Shown here piece after piece: positions 11,034-20,178 of a DNA stretch of 64,000 nucleotides. The translations under genes were made by a program, and so were the position numbers. The DNA lies in NCBI RefSeq assembly GCF_000328475.2, contig NC_026481.1, positions 811,315 through 875,314 on the forward strand, given 5' to 3'. The first letter of the stretch is position 1. Every line of letters begins with the position of its first letter. The stretch comes from Mycosarcoma maydis. Taxonomy: Eukaryota; Basidiomycota; Ustilaginomycetes; Ustilaginales. The notes under the pieces were generated by a model. The model was given only the letters and a program-made list of their open reading frames with translations. It was not told the origin of the DNA and did no database searches.

Positions 11034-12202
11034 CAACGATGGTGTGTTTTGGCTCGATTTGCGTAAATTTGACGCTGAACACCCAAAAAATAAAAAAATA
11101 AAACATTGAGCGTCAATCACGAATAATTTACTTGAGACAAGCAAGCTTCGTCTTCATAGGCACACAAGTTTGATTTAAATATTCGTGATTTATCCTATGC
11201 CTCTCATGCTCGCTAGCCATCCGCTCGTCTTTATCGCGTTTCCAGCTCTCTTCTGGCTAATTATGAGAGGCAGTGACCTCGATGACATCTTTCTTATGAC
11301 TCGGCCGTCTCTCTGACTTGAGCTGAGAAAAACAAGCATGCTGATCGAGACCAGAGGAACCGGCTCGCCAATTGACTTGTGGGTGGCTTGAAATCGGAGC
11401 CTGACTGCCCTAAAATGCAAGGCTGACCAAAGCCAGAAGAGGGACGAGGTTGGTTGAGGATCGCCTCTGTCCTCTGGGTTTTCATCCAACCGCTTCAGAG
11501 AGCTGAAGCTGGTTCAAGTCGCGTATGCGTAAACCCAGCCGAGTGTGGTTTATCCAACAACAACAACAAAAAACACAAGAAAATCCACAAAATTTGCTTC
11601 CCATTTTACAATAAAAGGAGCCGTTTCTCGGCTAATTCGAACGCTGCTTTTTGACGTTTGATATCATACTTTACGTATCAGCGTAGCCGGAACAGTCACA
11701 GAGTAAGAGTCGTGAGGCCAGTCCGCCCTCGAAATCAGGAACCCATCCGTGATCGTCGTGCCCTCAGCCCTTTTGTGCGCCGGGAATCCGTGTCTCGAAT
11801 TGAAAAGCCAGCATGAACGGTGACCCTCTGAGGTGTTGAAAGAGTCACGAGTGCAGCTTTCGATCAAACGGGCCGAGACGTAGGACGATGGACACTGCAA
11901 TCCACGAGCCTGGTCTCACCCCCAATCACGAATTGCAATCCGAGATTACGAGCATCCAAACCCGCCACCGCTGAATCGACCCGATCGTCCTCTGGTCTGA
12001 ACTTATGCTGCCACGGTCACTGCTCACTCTGACTAGGATTCGCAGCAGCGGGCAGGTACCGCCAAAGAAACCACCCGTCACCGAATCCAACCATGCGTAA
12101 ATGTACTTTGGGAGCGCCGCCGGTTCACGCTTGATCCTCACAAATTTCGCCTCGAGCCTCGTGAACCTGCTGATGGGCGGGGCTGCAACTTAACACCAGC
12201 CC

Positions 12203-12236
12203 ATTCACGATTCGTGATTCGTGATTCTTGATTCTG
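12203..12236. repeat. Heptamer repeat TTCGTGA array
   Basis: The stretch reads ATTCACGATTCGTGATTCG and continues with further TGATTCT units. It includes both orientations of the ATCACGA/TCGTGAT heptamer, so can form an inverted repeat. Confidence 0.85.
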
Positions 12237-12515
12237 CTCACGGCTCCACGCTCCACCTCACGCTTCTGCACGCGCACACAGCTCACCGCTCGTCGCTCGT
12301 GGCTCGTGGCTCACCCCACGCCCTCGTTCAATCGCCGATGCACACCTCGCCCTGGTCTGTAGCATGCTTTTCGGCTCCATCGACAAGGACATATCATCAC
12401 GCTTGATCAGCTTCACAATTCACGTTGCTGATTGAGTAGATTGCCTAAAAAAACGTCACTAACGGAACAGTACAATACCTTTCATCTCTATTCTTCTCTG
12501 TTAATCACGTGCGTG

Positions 12516-15500
12516 TTAACCATCCAGATCCATCGAGTAGCTACCACTCAGCATGGCTGAGCTCTCCTGCAAAGGCTGCACAGCTGCCAGCGCCGGACGC
12601 TCTGCAGCGCATCGGGTAAACGCACCTTTGCTGCCCACATACCTCTGCTCGATCGGGTCGGCGCCCATCACTTCACGCATAAAGTCTTCCTCGGGCTCTT
12701 GGATCAGCGCGCCACGCACTCGAATCACCGCCTGATGCGACGAGAAGGAGCTCATCGACGTCGAAATCGACGTTCGAGCCGACATGCACGAAGACAAGCC
12801 GCACAGGCCCATCGACGAGTCACCTTCGGACAGCTCGGCGGCGCTCGAGCCCGTGTCCGAATCGCTCAGTCCCAGCGTGCGGCTCGACAGCTCGCTCGTC
12901 GGCATCGAGCGCATCGATGAGCTGTCAGCCATCACCGCCAACGATCCCGATGTGGACAGCGAATCGGTAAATTCGGGCAGCTGGTCCATCTCTGACGCTG
13001 ACAATCCGCGCGACATGATGGAGCGCACGCACGCCATGGTCGGCATACCAACCACCTCGTCGATCGTAGCGCGTTGCTCAGGCTCAGAACACAGCAGCCT
13101 CTCGAGCATGCGGACCAGCGGTCCACTGAGTGCACTGAGATCCACGTCGGACAGATCATCGCGACGCAGCTTCTGCCATGGCTCGCCATTGTCCGGAAGT
13201 TCCACGTTGCCCGCTGCCTCAAGCAGGATAAGCCCCAAGCTGAACACGTCCGCCGCTTTGCCATACTGTCCGTGGAAGATGACCTCGGGCGCCAAGTAGA
13301 CGCGGTCGCCCTCCCTTTCAAGTCCACGCTGACTCGGCCATGGCTCTGCCACCTGGTCCAACGCATACGCATCCGACTCGTCGTTCAGACTGGCTCCGCG
13401 CAGCGTTGTCTCGGCATCCACCAACGGCCAGCGTGTCGCCATGCCAAAGTCTCCGATCTTGAGTGTGCCGTGCTCGGTGATGAGCACGTTGGCTGGTTTC
13501 AGATCGAGATGCAGAATGTTGTGGCTGTGAATGTAGGCGACTCCGCTCGAAAGCTCGGCAAGGATCTTCCACAGCCGCGGTTCGTCGAGTGCACCCACCT
13601 GCTGCCCGTACTCCTCCAGGAAGAAGGCAAGCGAGCCAAGGGGACACAGCTCGAGCTGCAGATGAAGGTGACCTTGCTCCTCCCATGCGTCAAAGAGTGA
13701 CACGATATTGGCATGAGGCTTGCCCGATGTCGACAGTGTGCGAAGCACATCGACCTCCTCGAGCCTTCGCAGCCGGTCTCTGGCGCCCAGGTAGGCCTTC
13801 TTCATGCGCTTAACTGCGTACGCGTATCCGTTGGATCTCGAAACGGCCTTGAGCACTTCGCTGAATTCGCCATGTCCGATGGTCTCCTCGACGACAAAGG
13901 CGGTCTCCAAATGGCCATGTTCTGGCTCTTTAGTGCGCAAGTCGATCGCCGACGCGTGGCTGTTCGCACCGAACGAAGATCCGGCGGCTGACTTGTGCGG
14001 CGTCTCTTGGCAGCTCGATGTCTCCTCCGAGAGTCGTGACTTGCGGCGCGTTTGCAAGAGCTCGAGACGATGTGCACGCAATTTGCGTCTCGAAGAGGGC
14101 GAGGGCGACGTCAAGATCTGCGCTGCCTCGTACCATAGGAGGTTGCGCCTCGGTGTCATGGGCTCCACATCTGTCTCGCGAGGCAGCAGCGACGCCGTCG
14201 ATGTAATTGGTGTAGCAGGCGGCGGTGCGTCGTCGCAACCGTCGTTGCCACCGTCGTGGCTCGACTCGGTGCCGCCCCTTGCATCGCGCACAAAGCTTGC
14301 GTTCTGACTCAAAGCTCGTTTGCCGAGGCCGGCAGAACGCACACGGAGAGCCCTGGGAGCACCAGCAGCCTTGCCGACGTCGACGGACAGCATCTTGCGT
14401 GCTGGCGCGGGCGCGGCACTCGAGGCGGGCGTGTGGATGGTGCGCTTGCCCTTCTGGAGTCTCTGTACATCGCGAACGCGGCCAGATTGAATGCTGGGGC
14501 TGTGCACCACGTCGGAGAGGTTGCCTTCGTCCTCAGTGACGTCGTCCGTGACAAGAGTGGGCGGATCTGGATGTGGAAACGGGCGGCTCCAAGAACGGGT
14601 TTCAAAGGCGGAGCCAGGTCGTGCGGACAGTACAGCGGGTGTGCCCGCATTCGGAGCGGTGCCGAGATTGATAAACTTGAAAGTAGGGCTGTGGACTTGA
14701 TCCGACAGCACCGGAGAGCCTGGACTGATGCTGGCCAAGCGCGGTTCCACGGCGGATGATTGCGAACCCAACGGAGATGGTCCGATCGCAGACGAACTGG
14801 CACCAGCCTGGCCTCGAAGCGAAGCATGGAACTTGGGAAATGGGACGAGCGGGGTGGCGGTGGCCTTCTTGACGGGAGTGTCAGGCATAGCATTGCTGGC
14901 GCGATCTGCGTTGGCAGAGGCATGGGCAGAGGCGGCAGCAACAACTTCACGCAGGCCAAGCGCCTGGCCAAAGTTGGGAGCTTTCGGTGGAAGCGGAAAG
15001 GCCTCGGATGCACCATCGGCGCCCTCGGAATTCTCGCGCACCCGGTTACGCTTGGAAACGAGGCCGGTTGACATGAAGGCCGCCGCCAATGGCTTGACGC
15101 TCTTGAAGTTCTGCGGAGTGAGGTACTGGCTTGCGGGATCCATGTATTCGGAGGTGGTTCTGCGTTCGCGCACTCGTCTCGCAGGGCTGGCAGCGCTGGC
15201 AGCGCTGGTGTTGGTGCTGGTCCGGGAGCGGTTGCGGTTGCGGTTGCGCGGAATCAGATCTGGAGATGAGTTGGCAGAGCCATGGTCGCTCGAGTTGCAG
15301 AAGCGAGTCTCATGCATCAAGGATGAGCGCTCCTTTGGGCCAAATGGGTGAAGAATGGCTCGACTGGATGGTCTTGGAGCGGGCGAGTCGCGATGGAAGC
15401 TGGTCTCGTGACGGCGGAGGGCATCCTGCGAAGGCGAAGGGAGATCCTCGAGCATGTTGTTGGTGAAAGTGGAAGTTTGCATGTATGAGTCCTTTGCGGA

Positions 15501-17093
15501 TGAGCCCAAGAGCGAACCGATCCTCTTCCTGGTGCTCTTGACGCTGTGGTCACCGTCGGCAAACGCAACTCCACTGTCATCAGCTGATGTGCTTGGATGG
15601 TGAGAGCCAAAGAAGAAGCGGTGCGGCGTTGCGTGCTGAGGTGTTTCACGATAGGATAGCGGCGCGGTGGCATTGGATGCGTGCGCAGAGGCGTTCTTAC
15701 AGCGTGCTGGCGTCGAGATGAGATCGAGGGAATGCGGTGGTGAGTGATCGGATTGGACAACGCCAGCCGCAGGCCGGGCGGATGATTTGGCAGCTGCTTC
15801 GATCTCGTCCTCAAAGAGCTTGGCGGTTGGGAAGGAGCTCATGGAGAGGTTGGCGGGCCTTCGCTTGTGGTCGCGCAGCGGGGTAAATTCAGAGTCATGG
15901 TCGGCAGATCGGATGATAGGACGTGGCTGAGTGGCGAATTCAAAGAGGTTGGCCACACCAGGAAGTTTGTCGCCGAGGCCGGCAGAAGCGCTGGCGCTGC
16001 GAGGAGTGAGAAACTCGGTGAGAGGGCGATGCAAAGCGGCGGAGGAAGAGGCTCGAGCGCGATGGGTGATGCGCGGCTGGGTAGAGGGCAACGAGTGCAA
16101 GCCATGGAACGAGGAGGTGTAGACGGTATTGTCGAGATGCGTGTTAGTGCTGGTTGTGGAGCGTTGGCGGGCCGGAGTGGTGAGCTGGGGCAAAGAAGCG
16201 TTGCTGGAAGAAGGCACACGAGAGCGTGGTGGACGAGTGCGTTGAGATGCGCTGACCAAGGTGTGGGTGCTGCGCGATGAAGAGGGGTTGCGGGTGAGTC
16301 GATGGGTGGGACGCGTGCCCGGCTGAAGCATGGGCTCGCCGAGGTCGAGGTGGAATGCGGAGCTTGGATCCAAGAGGTCGGGCTGTTCGCAGAGGGGGGA
16401 GGGCGAAGCAGGAGGATGAGCGTCGATATCGTCTTGGTCCGAGTGCGAGTCAATGTCCATCTCGACGTCTTGGAGCCTGCGATGCGAATCGGAGGAGCCA
16501 AAGAGGGAGCGAGGAGGAGGCGAGGCGTTGGCAGCATCGTAAGCTTGGCGCGAGGCTGCGCGGAGCATTGGTTGAGAGGAAGGGCCGGCGACGGCGTTGA
16601 GCTCGGTGCCAGCGTTGGCGGATGCGGAGCTGACGTCGGAACCGGAGCCGTTACTGACGCCGCGATGATGCCAGAGGCCGTGGTCTGCGGCGTGCAAGTT
16701 GAGTGCAGCAGTGGATTCTGGCGAGCTGGCAAACGGCGGGAGGTTTTGCAGAGGTATGGTCCTCTTTATGGTGTCAAAGGACATGGGCTGGTCGTGGTGT
16801 TGTGCATGCATGTTGATGGGTGGAGACTCTTGCGTGGGAGAGGGTCTGGAGAGTGGTGCAAGCGAAGAAAAGGCATGAGAGCGGGGTATCGAGACGGACT
16901 GGGGCCGTAATTGGGTTGCGGGCGCCGGAGGAAGCTGGTGCATCCACGAAGTAAAGGGCGAGTTGTGGTAGGCATGTGCGCCAAAGTTAGGAGGAGGCGT
17001 CATGGCGGCTTGAGACTCAAGGTGCATATCGATGGTGTGAATGGGACGAGAGGGTTTGTCGGGTGAGATAAAGGCGTCGTCGTTCTGATGCAT
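12516..17093 (-). CDS. WEE1: Wee1/Swe1-type cell-cycle protein kinase
   Basis: The protein has 1525 residues with an ATG start at 17093. The N-terminal ~1060 residues are Ser/Pro/Ala-rich and look disordered, with many SP/TP sites that would suit CDK phosphorylation. The kinase domain spans about 1065-1360: glycine loop IGHGEFSEV (~1072), lysine in YAVKRMKK, catalytic loop LHLDLKPANVL (~1196), IGDFGMA (~1213) and EGDRVYLAPEV (~1262). The HLDLKPAN loop and EGDxxYLAPE are characteristic of Wee1 kinases, which delay mitosis by phosphorylating the conserved Tyr of Cdk1. A Ser-rich tail of about 165 residues follows. The protein is longer than S. pombe Wee1 (877 residues), almost all from the N-terminus. 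No intron is needed. Confidence 0.9.
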   Translation of the reverse strand: MHQNDDAFISPDKPSRPIHTIDMHLESQAAMTPPPNFGAHAYHNSPFTSWMHQLPPAPATQLRPQSVSIPRSHAFSSLAPLSRPSPTQESPPINMHAQHHDQPMSFDTIKRTIPLQNLPPFASSPESTAALNLHAADHGLWHHRGVSNGSGSDVSSASANAGTELNAVAGPSSQPMLRAASRQAYDAANASPPPRSLFGSSDSHRRLQDVEMDIDSHSDQDDIDAHPPASPSPLCEQPDLLDPSSAFHLDLGEPMLQPGTRPTHRLTRNPSSSRSTHTLVSASQRTRPPRSRVPSSSNASLPQLTTPARQRSTTSTNTHLDNTVYTSSFHGLHSLPSTQPRITHRARASSSAALHRPLTEFLTPRSASASAGLGDKLPGVANLFEFATQPRPIIRSADHDSEFTPLRDHKRRPANLSMSSFPTAKLFEDEIEAAAKSSARPAAGVVQSDHSPPHSLDLISTPARCKNASAHASNATAPLSYRETPQHATPHRFFFGSHHPSTSADDSGVAFADGDHSVKSTRKRIGSLLGSSAKDSYMQTSTFTNNMLEDLPSPSQDALRRHETSFHRDSPAPRPSSRAILHPFGPKERSSLMHETRFCNSSDHGSANSSPDLIPRNRNRNRSRTSTNTSAASAASPARRVRERRTTSEYMDPASQYLTPQNFKSVKPLAAAFMSTGLVSKRNRVRENSEGADGASEAFPLPPKAPNFGQALGLREVVAAASAHASANADRASNAMPDTPVKKATATPLVPFPKFHASLRGQAGASSSAIGPSPLGSQSSAVEPRLASISPGSPVLSDQVHSPTFKFINLGTAPNAGTPAVLSARPGSAFETRSWSRPFPHPDPPTLVTDDVTEDEGNLSDVVHSPSIQSGRVRDVQRLQKGKRTIHTPASSAAPAPARKMLSVDVGKAAGAPRALRVRSAGLGKRALSQNASFVRDARGGTESSHDGGNDGCDDAPPPATPITSTASLLPRETDVEPMTPRRNLLWYEAAQILTSPSPSSRRKLRAHRLELLQTRRKSRLSEETSSCQETPHKSAAGSSFGANSHASAIDLRTKEPEHGHLETAFVVEETIGHGEFSEVLKAVSRSNGYAYAVKRMKKAYLGARDRLRRLEEVDVLRTLSTSGKPHANIVSLFDAWEEQGHLHLQLELCPLGSLAFFLEEYGQQVGALDEPRLWKILAELSSGVAYIHSHNILHLDLKPANVLITEHGTLKIGDFGMATRWPLVDAETTLRGASLNDESDAYALDQVAEPWPSQRGLEREGDRVYLAPEVIFHGQYGKAADVFSLGLILLEAAGNVELPDNGEPWQKLRRDDLSDVDLSALSGPLVRMLERLLCSEPEQRATIDEVVGMPTMACVRSIMSRGLSASEMDQLPEFTDSLSTSGSLAVMADSSSMRSMPTSELSSRTLGLSDSDTGSSAAELSEGDSSMGLCGLSSCMSARTSISTSMSSFSSHQAVIRVRGALIQEPEEDFMREVMGADPIEQRYVGSKGAFTRCAAERPALAAVQPLQESSAMLSGSYSMDLDG

Positions 17094-17217
17094 TGTGTGT
17101 TATGGAGACGCGCTCAGACCACGGTTGAGGCCCGTGCTGAACGGGGGTGAAGCGTAAAGCGTAAAGGGATAGGAAGACGCGCGAGAGGATTCAGAGCATC
17201 GAGACAGACCAGAAAAC

Positions 17218-17317
17218 NNNNNNNNNNNNNNNNNNNNNNNNNNNNNNNNNNNNNNNNNNNNNNNNNNNNNNNNNNNNNNNNNNNNNNNNNNNNNNNNNNN
17301 NNNNNNNNNNNNNNNNN
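17218..17317. other. Assembly gap (100 N)
   Basis: Exactly 100 N, the usual placeholder for a gap of unknown size, lying in the upstream region of the Wee1 gene. Confidence 0.99.
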
Positions 17318-17558
17318 CCCGACTGCGGAGGGTTGGTGTGCACGAAGCGATAACTGAGAGGTTGACGATGCAATAAAAGCTGTAGAGTGATTATGCGGGC
17401 TGAAGACGAGATGCTGAAGGTTGACTGGATGTATGAAAGGAATTGTTATCGGAGACGAGAAGGAACAAGAGAAGGGGGCTGTGGATGGTGGTAGAAGAGG
17501 ATGACGATGTTGAGCACGAAGGCGACAGGCGACAGTCGACAGGGTCTGTCGCGACGAG

Positions 17559-17585
17559 CAATCACGAATCACGAATCACGAATCC
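17559..17585. repeat. Tandem ATCACGA heptamers
   Basis: About 3.5 perfect units of ATCACGA in tandem, with a further single copy near 17600. Confidence 0.95.
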
Positions 17586-17663
17586 TCAGCCGCCAAAGTC
17601 AATCACGAATTTGGCAACGGATGACAGACGATTCTTGATTTTGGTTCGGCGAGCGACTGCCTA

Positions 17664-17713
17664 ACTCACTCACTCACTCACTCACTCACTCACGCACGCA
17701 CGCACGCACGCAC
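17664..17713. repeat. Tetranucleotide microsatellite (ACTC)n(ACGC)n
   Basis: About seven ACTC units pass directly into about five ACGC units, a compound microsatellite differing by one base per unit. Confidence 0.95.
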
Positions 17714-18271
17714 TGCAGCCTGCAGCGTCGCTCTCTAAATCATGAATCGGAAATGCCATTCACGATTTATTATCAATATTATTCGTGATTATTATTCACG
17801 ATTGGTGATTTGGTTGGAATTCGGGTCGGCTTTGTCTCTCCCACGCCCGTTGCTCAGCGCACCATGGAAAGCAGCGACCGCAGAAGAATCGACCCAAAAT
17901 AAAACAAAAAAGGGGAAATCAATCAAAGAATGCCCGACGGAGCCCACACCACGGCACATGACCGCTCTCGACGTGCTGAGTCAGGTCACAATCACGAATC
18001 AGCCATCTGTGACTTGCCAACCAAGCATCAAGCGTCGAGGCTCGACAAGAGTGACAAATGAATTCACTGACGATCAGCACACAACTCACGACTCGTGACT
18101 TGAGCTCGCCCGTTTCGTTTCCGGCGTGATTGTGTGTTGTAGGGTTCGTGAGCGACTGATAGTCGTGGTGAATCCATGTTTCGGACCTTGAAGACACACA
18201 TCAACAAAGTGCTGCCGCTTCTGACAGTCATGAATTTTGTCGTCAAGTTTGAGTGTTTGTGTGTGTGCAAC

Positions 18272-18307
18272 TCGGCCAATCTAAGCACTGTGTGCTGACT
18301 TGGCCGA
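18272..18307. other. Strong two-part hairpin
   Basis: The outer arm tcggccaa (18272-18279) pairs with ttggccga (18300-18307), and the inner arm agcac (18284-18288) pairs with gtgct (18292-18296) around a 3-base loop. Thirteen perfect pairs are separated by a small asymmetric internal loop. No tRNA-like T arm could be completed beside it. It could be a structured transcript element or the footprint of a small mobile element. Confidence 0.6.
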
Positions 18308-19023
18308 TTAGGGTTCGACTCCGCCTTGTTCTTATGATACAGCCCAGCTACTTCGCACATACATGCTCATTCCCCAGCAAGACATTGTGTTCTACTCTAT
18401 TCGTGATTGTTGATCCTTGCAACGCCTTGCTTTCCACAAAGCGGCGGCGTACAAATCGTTTGGAACAGTGCACGTTTTGCTTATACAGTTTATCTTCCGT
18501 CCATCCTGCCAGCACTTGGCACTCGGTGTAAACACGTTTCCCCCTGATCTTCAAAGCACAGCGGGCAATGCGCAGTTGGGCACAACAATGCCACTGACAA
18601 GGAGCGCACCGTGGCAAAATGTCGAGTCCGAGTTCAAGGCGGAGGCCGAGGCCGAGGCGGACGCGGACGCGGAGGCGTCGACTCAAACGTGTAGAGGCGC
18701 TGCCACTCGCGCCTCCTCGCTTTCGGCTACGTTCCTCAAGACCCTTGAATGCTCGAGGATTCTTGATGCGCGCTGCCCACGCGCCTCCTCCGCGCCTCTA
18801 CTCTCATTTTCTGCGCAACGCTCACCGCTACATGCTCACATTCCGACCAACACATTCATAATTCATGATTCGTGATTCACGATTCCGATTCCGGCCTGTC
18901 GGGCGGCAAGAGTCGACTTGAACTGCAGAATCTCATCTTGAACCCTTTGCTGTCAAATCCTCTGTCAACAGCCAATCACCTCGACCCAAATTTTTTCCTT
19001 CTCTCCTTCTCTCCTTCTCGACT

Positions 19024-19025
<2 letters not shown>

Positions 19026-19072
<47 letters not shown>
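19026..19072. repeat. (CT)n microsatellite
   Basis: An almost perfect CT dinucleotide run of about 46 bases inside a longer pyrimidine-rich stretch. Confidence 0.95.
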
Positions 19073-19076
<4 letters not shown>

Positions 19077-19588
19077 ACCCTGATGCTTGTGGCATACCCC
19101 CTTGACGCGAACATGCTTGCCTTTTAGCGAGTCCCTTGCTTGAAAGAAACGCGATTTCGAAAACATCCTGTCTAATTTTATAACTTCGCTTCCATCTTGA
19201 CTCACGCAGACCAGAGCGGCAACTAATTTTAACCCTTCCATCGTCCATTCATCCAGGTCTGCACCAATCGTGAATGGTGAATGAAACTCAGCATCCAAGC
19301 AAGTGGATCCGAGTCGGCTAATTTGTCTTGTCGCCCACCACACGACAATTTCATCAAAGCACAAAGATCTCACACCTTTCGTGTTTGTTTCATGTTTCAT
19401 CTCCCTGCATTCTTAATCTGTGATTCACGATGTACGCTTCGTGATGCGTGAATTCATTCACGTTTCGTTGCGCAACTCGTGTCTCGTGTCTGCTGGCAAC
19501 GCGTCCTTCTTTCTCTTCGACCCCAGCAGAGTGAGCTTCGCGTTGCCACTCGCGTAAGGTCACGTGCTTCCACCCTCCTTCGTAAATT

Positions 19589-19636
19589 CACAATCCACAA
19601 TCCACAATCCACAATCCACAATCCACAATCCACAAT
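19589..19636. repeat. CACAATC heptamer tandem repeat
   Basis: Six perfect 7-base units CACAATC followed by a seventh with one change. The 7-base period matches the other repeats in the window. Confidence 0.95.
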
Positions 19637-20178
19637 GAACGGATTCGGATTCTTTTTTCGTTGTTCGTGATTCTGTGATGGGTTGCAATCGTGACTTTAC
19701 AGCGTCCGCTATTTCCTCTTACTGCCTGAACTTTCTTCTCTCTCTCGGCTTTTGTCACTTTGCTTCCTAGTGATTGCTCCACCCTGCGCTTGCTTTGCAT
19801 GGAACAGAGTCTATCTAACTTATCAGTACTCATTTCCATTGACTGTCTTGTCTGTCGCGACTGTTGCGTGTGCATATCATGTCCAAGTCGCGAGTGGTTC
19901 TTTGCGCACAATCACGAATGTCGGGTCAGTCATTCACGATTCGTGATTGAGTGCGTATTTGGCTCTTTCCATGAGCGTGGATCTCATGTCGGTGAAACTC
20001 ACACTCACCACTGTGCCCGAAAAATTGAAGCGTAAATCAGGGTCGTGTAATTCAGCACCCAAACATCCAGCACACCCCTCCCTCTTCACGCTTTACAGAT
20101 CAAGCCAGGCACGATGGCGATTGCATTGAGCAGCAGACAGTCGAGATGGCAGCTGTTGGTTAGCAACTAGGCAGCAAA

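Larger units (their letters stand above)
10236..12515. other. Intergenic region, heptamer-repeat rich
   Basis: It holds the promoter and 5' leader of the GH26-like gene (10236-10500, ATG-free on the minus strand) and the 3' flank of the Wee1 gene. Heptamer arrays occur at 10949-11033 and 12203-12236. Open frames here are short and overlap on both strands; none shows a domain. Confidence 0.6.
17094..20178. other. Intergenic region with an assembly gap and many simple repeats
   Basis: This is the 5' side of the Wee1 gene and the 3' side of the CLIP-170-type gene. It contains a 100-N gap, heptamer arrays, a tetranucleotide array, a CT array, a CACAATC array and a hairpin (18272-18307). The minus-strand frame crossing the gap (17114-17572) is most likely Wee1 5' leader. 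No convincing gene was found. Confidence 0.6.

Noticed and set aside
17114..17572. Open frame reading through the first assembly gap
   Set aside because: A third of it is unknown sequence; it lies where the Wee1 leader should be and has no domain.
18300..18330. tRNA-like sequence GGGTTCGACTCC
   Set aside because: The bases around the TTCGACT loop do not form a 5-bp T stem, and no D or anticodon arm fits; the nearby hairpin has the wrong geometry for a tRNA.
18417..18875. Open frame with an acidic Glu-Ala/Asp-Ala repeat
   Set aside because: The repeat comes from a GC-rich hexamer tract (about 18640-18680) and the rest has no domain; likely chance.
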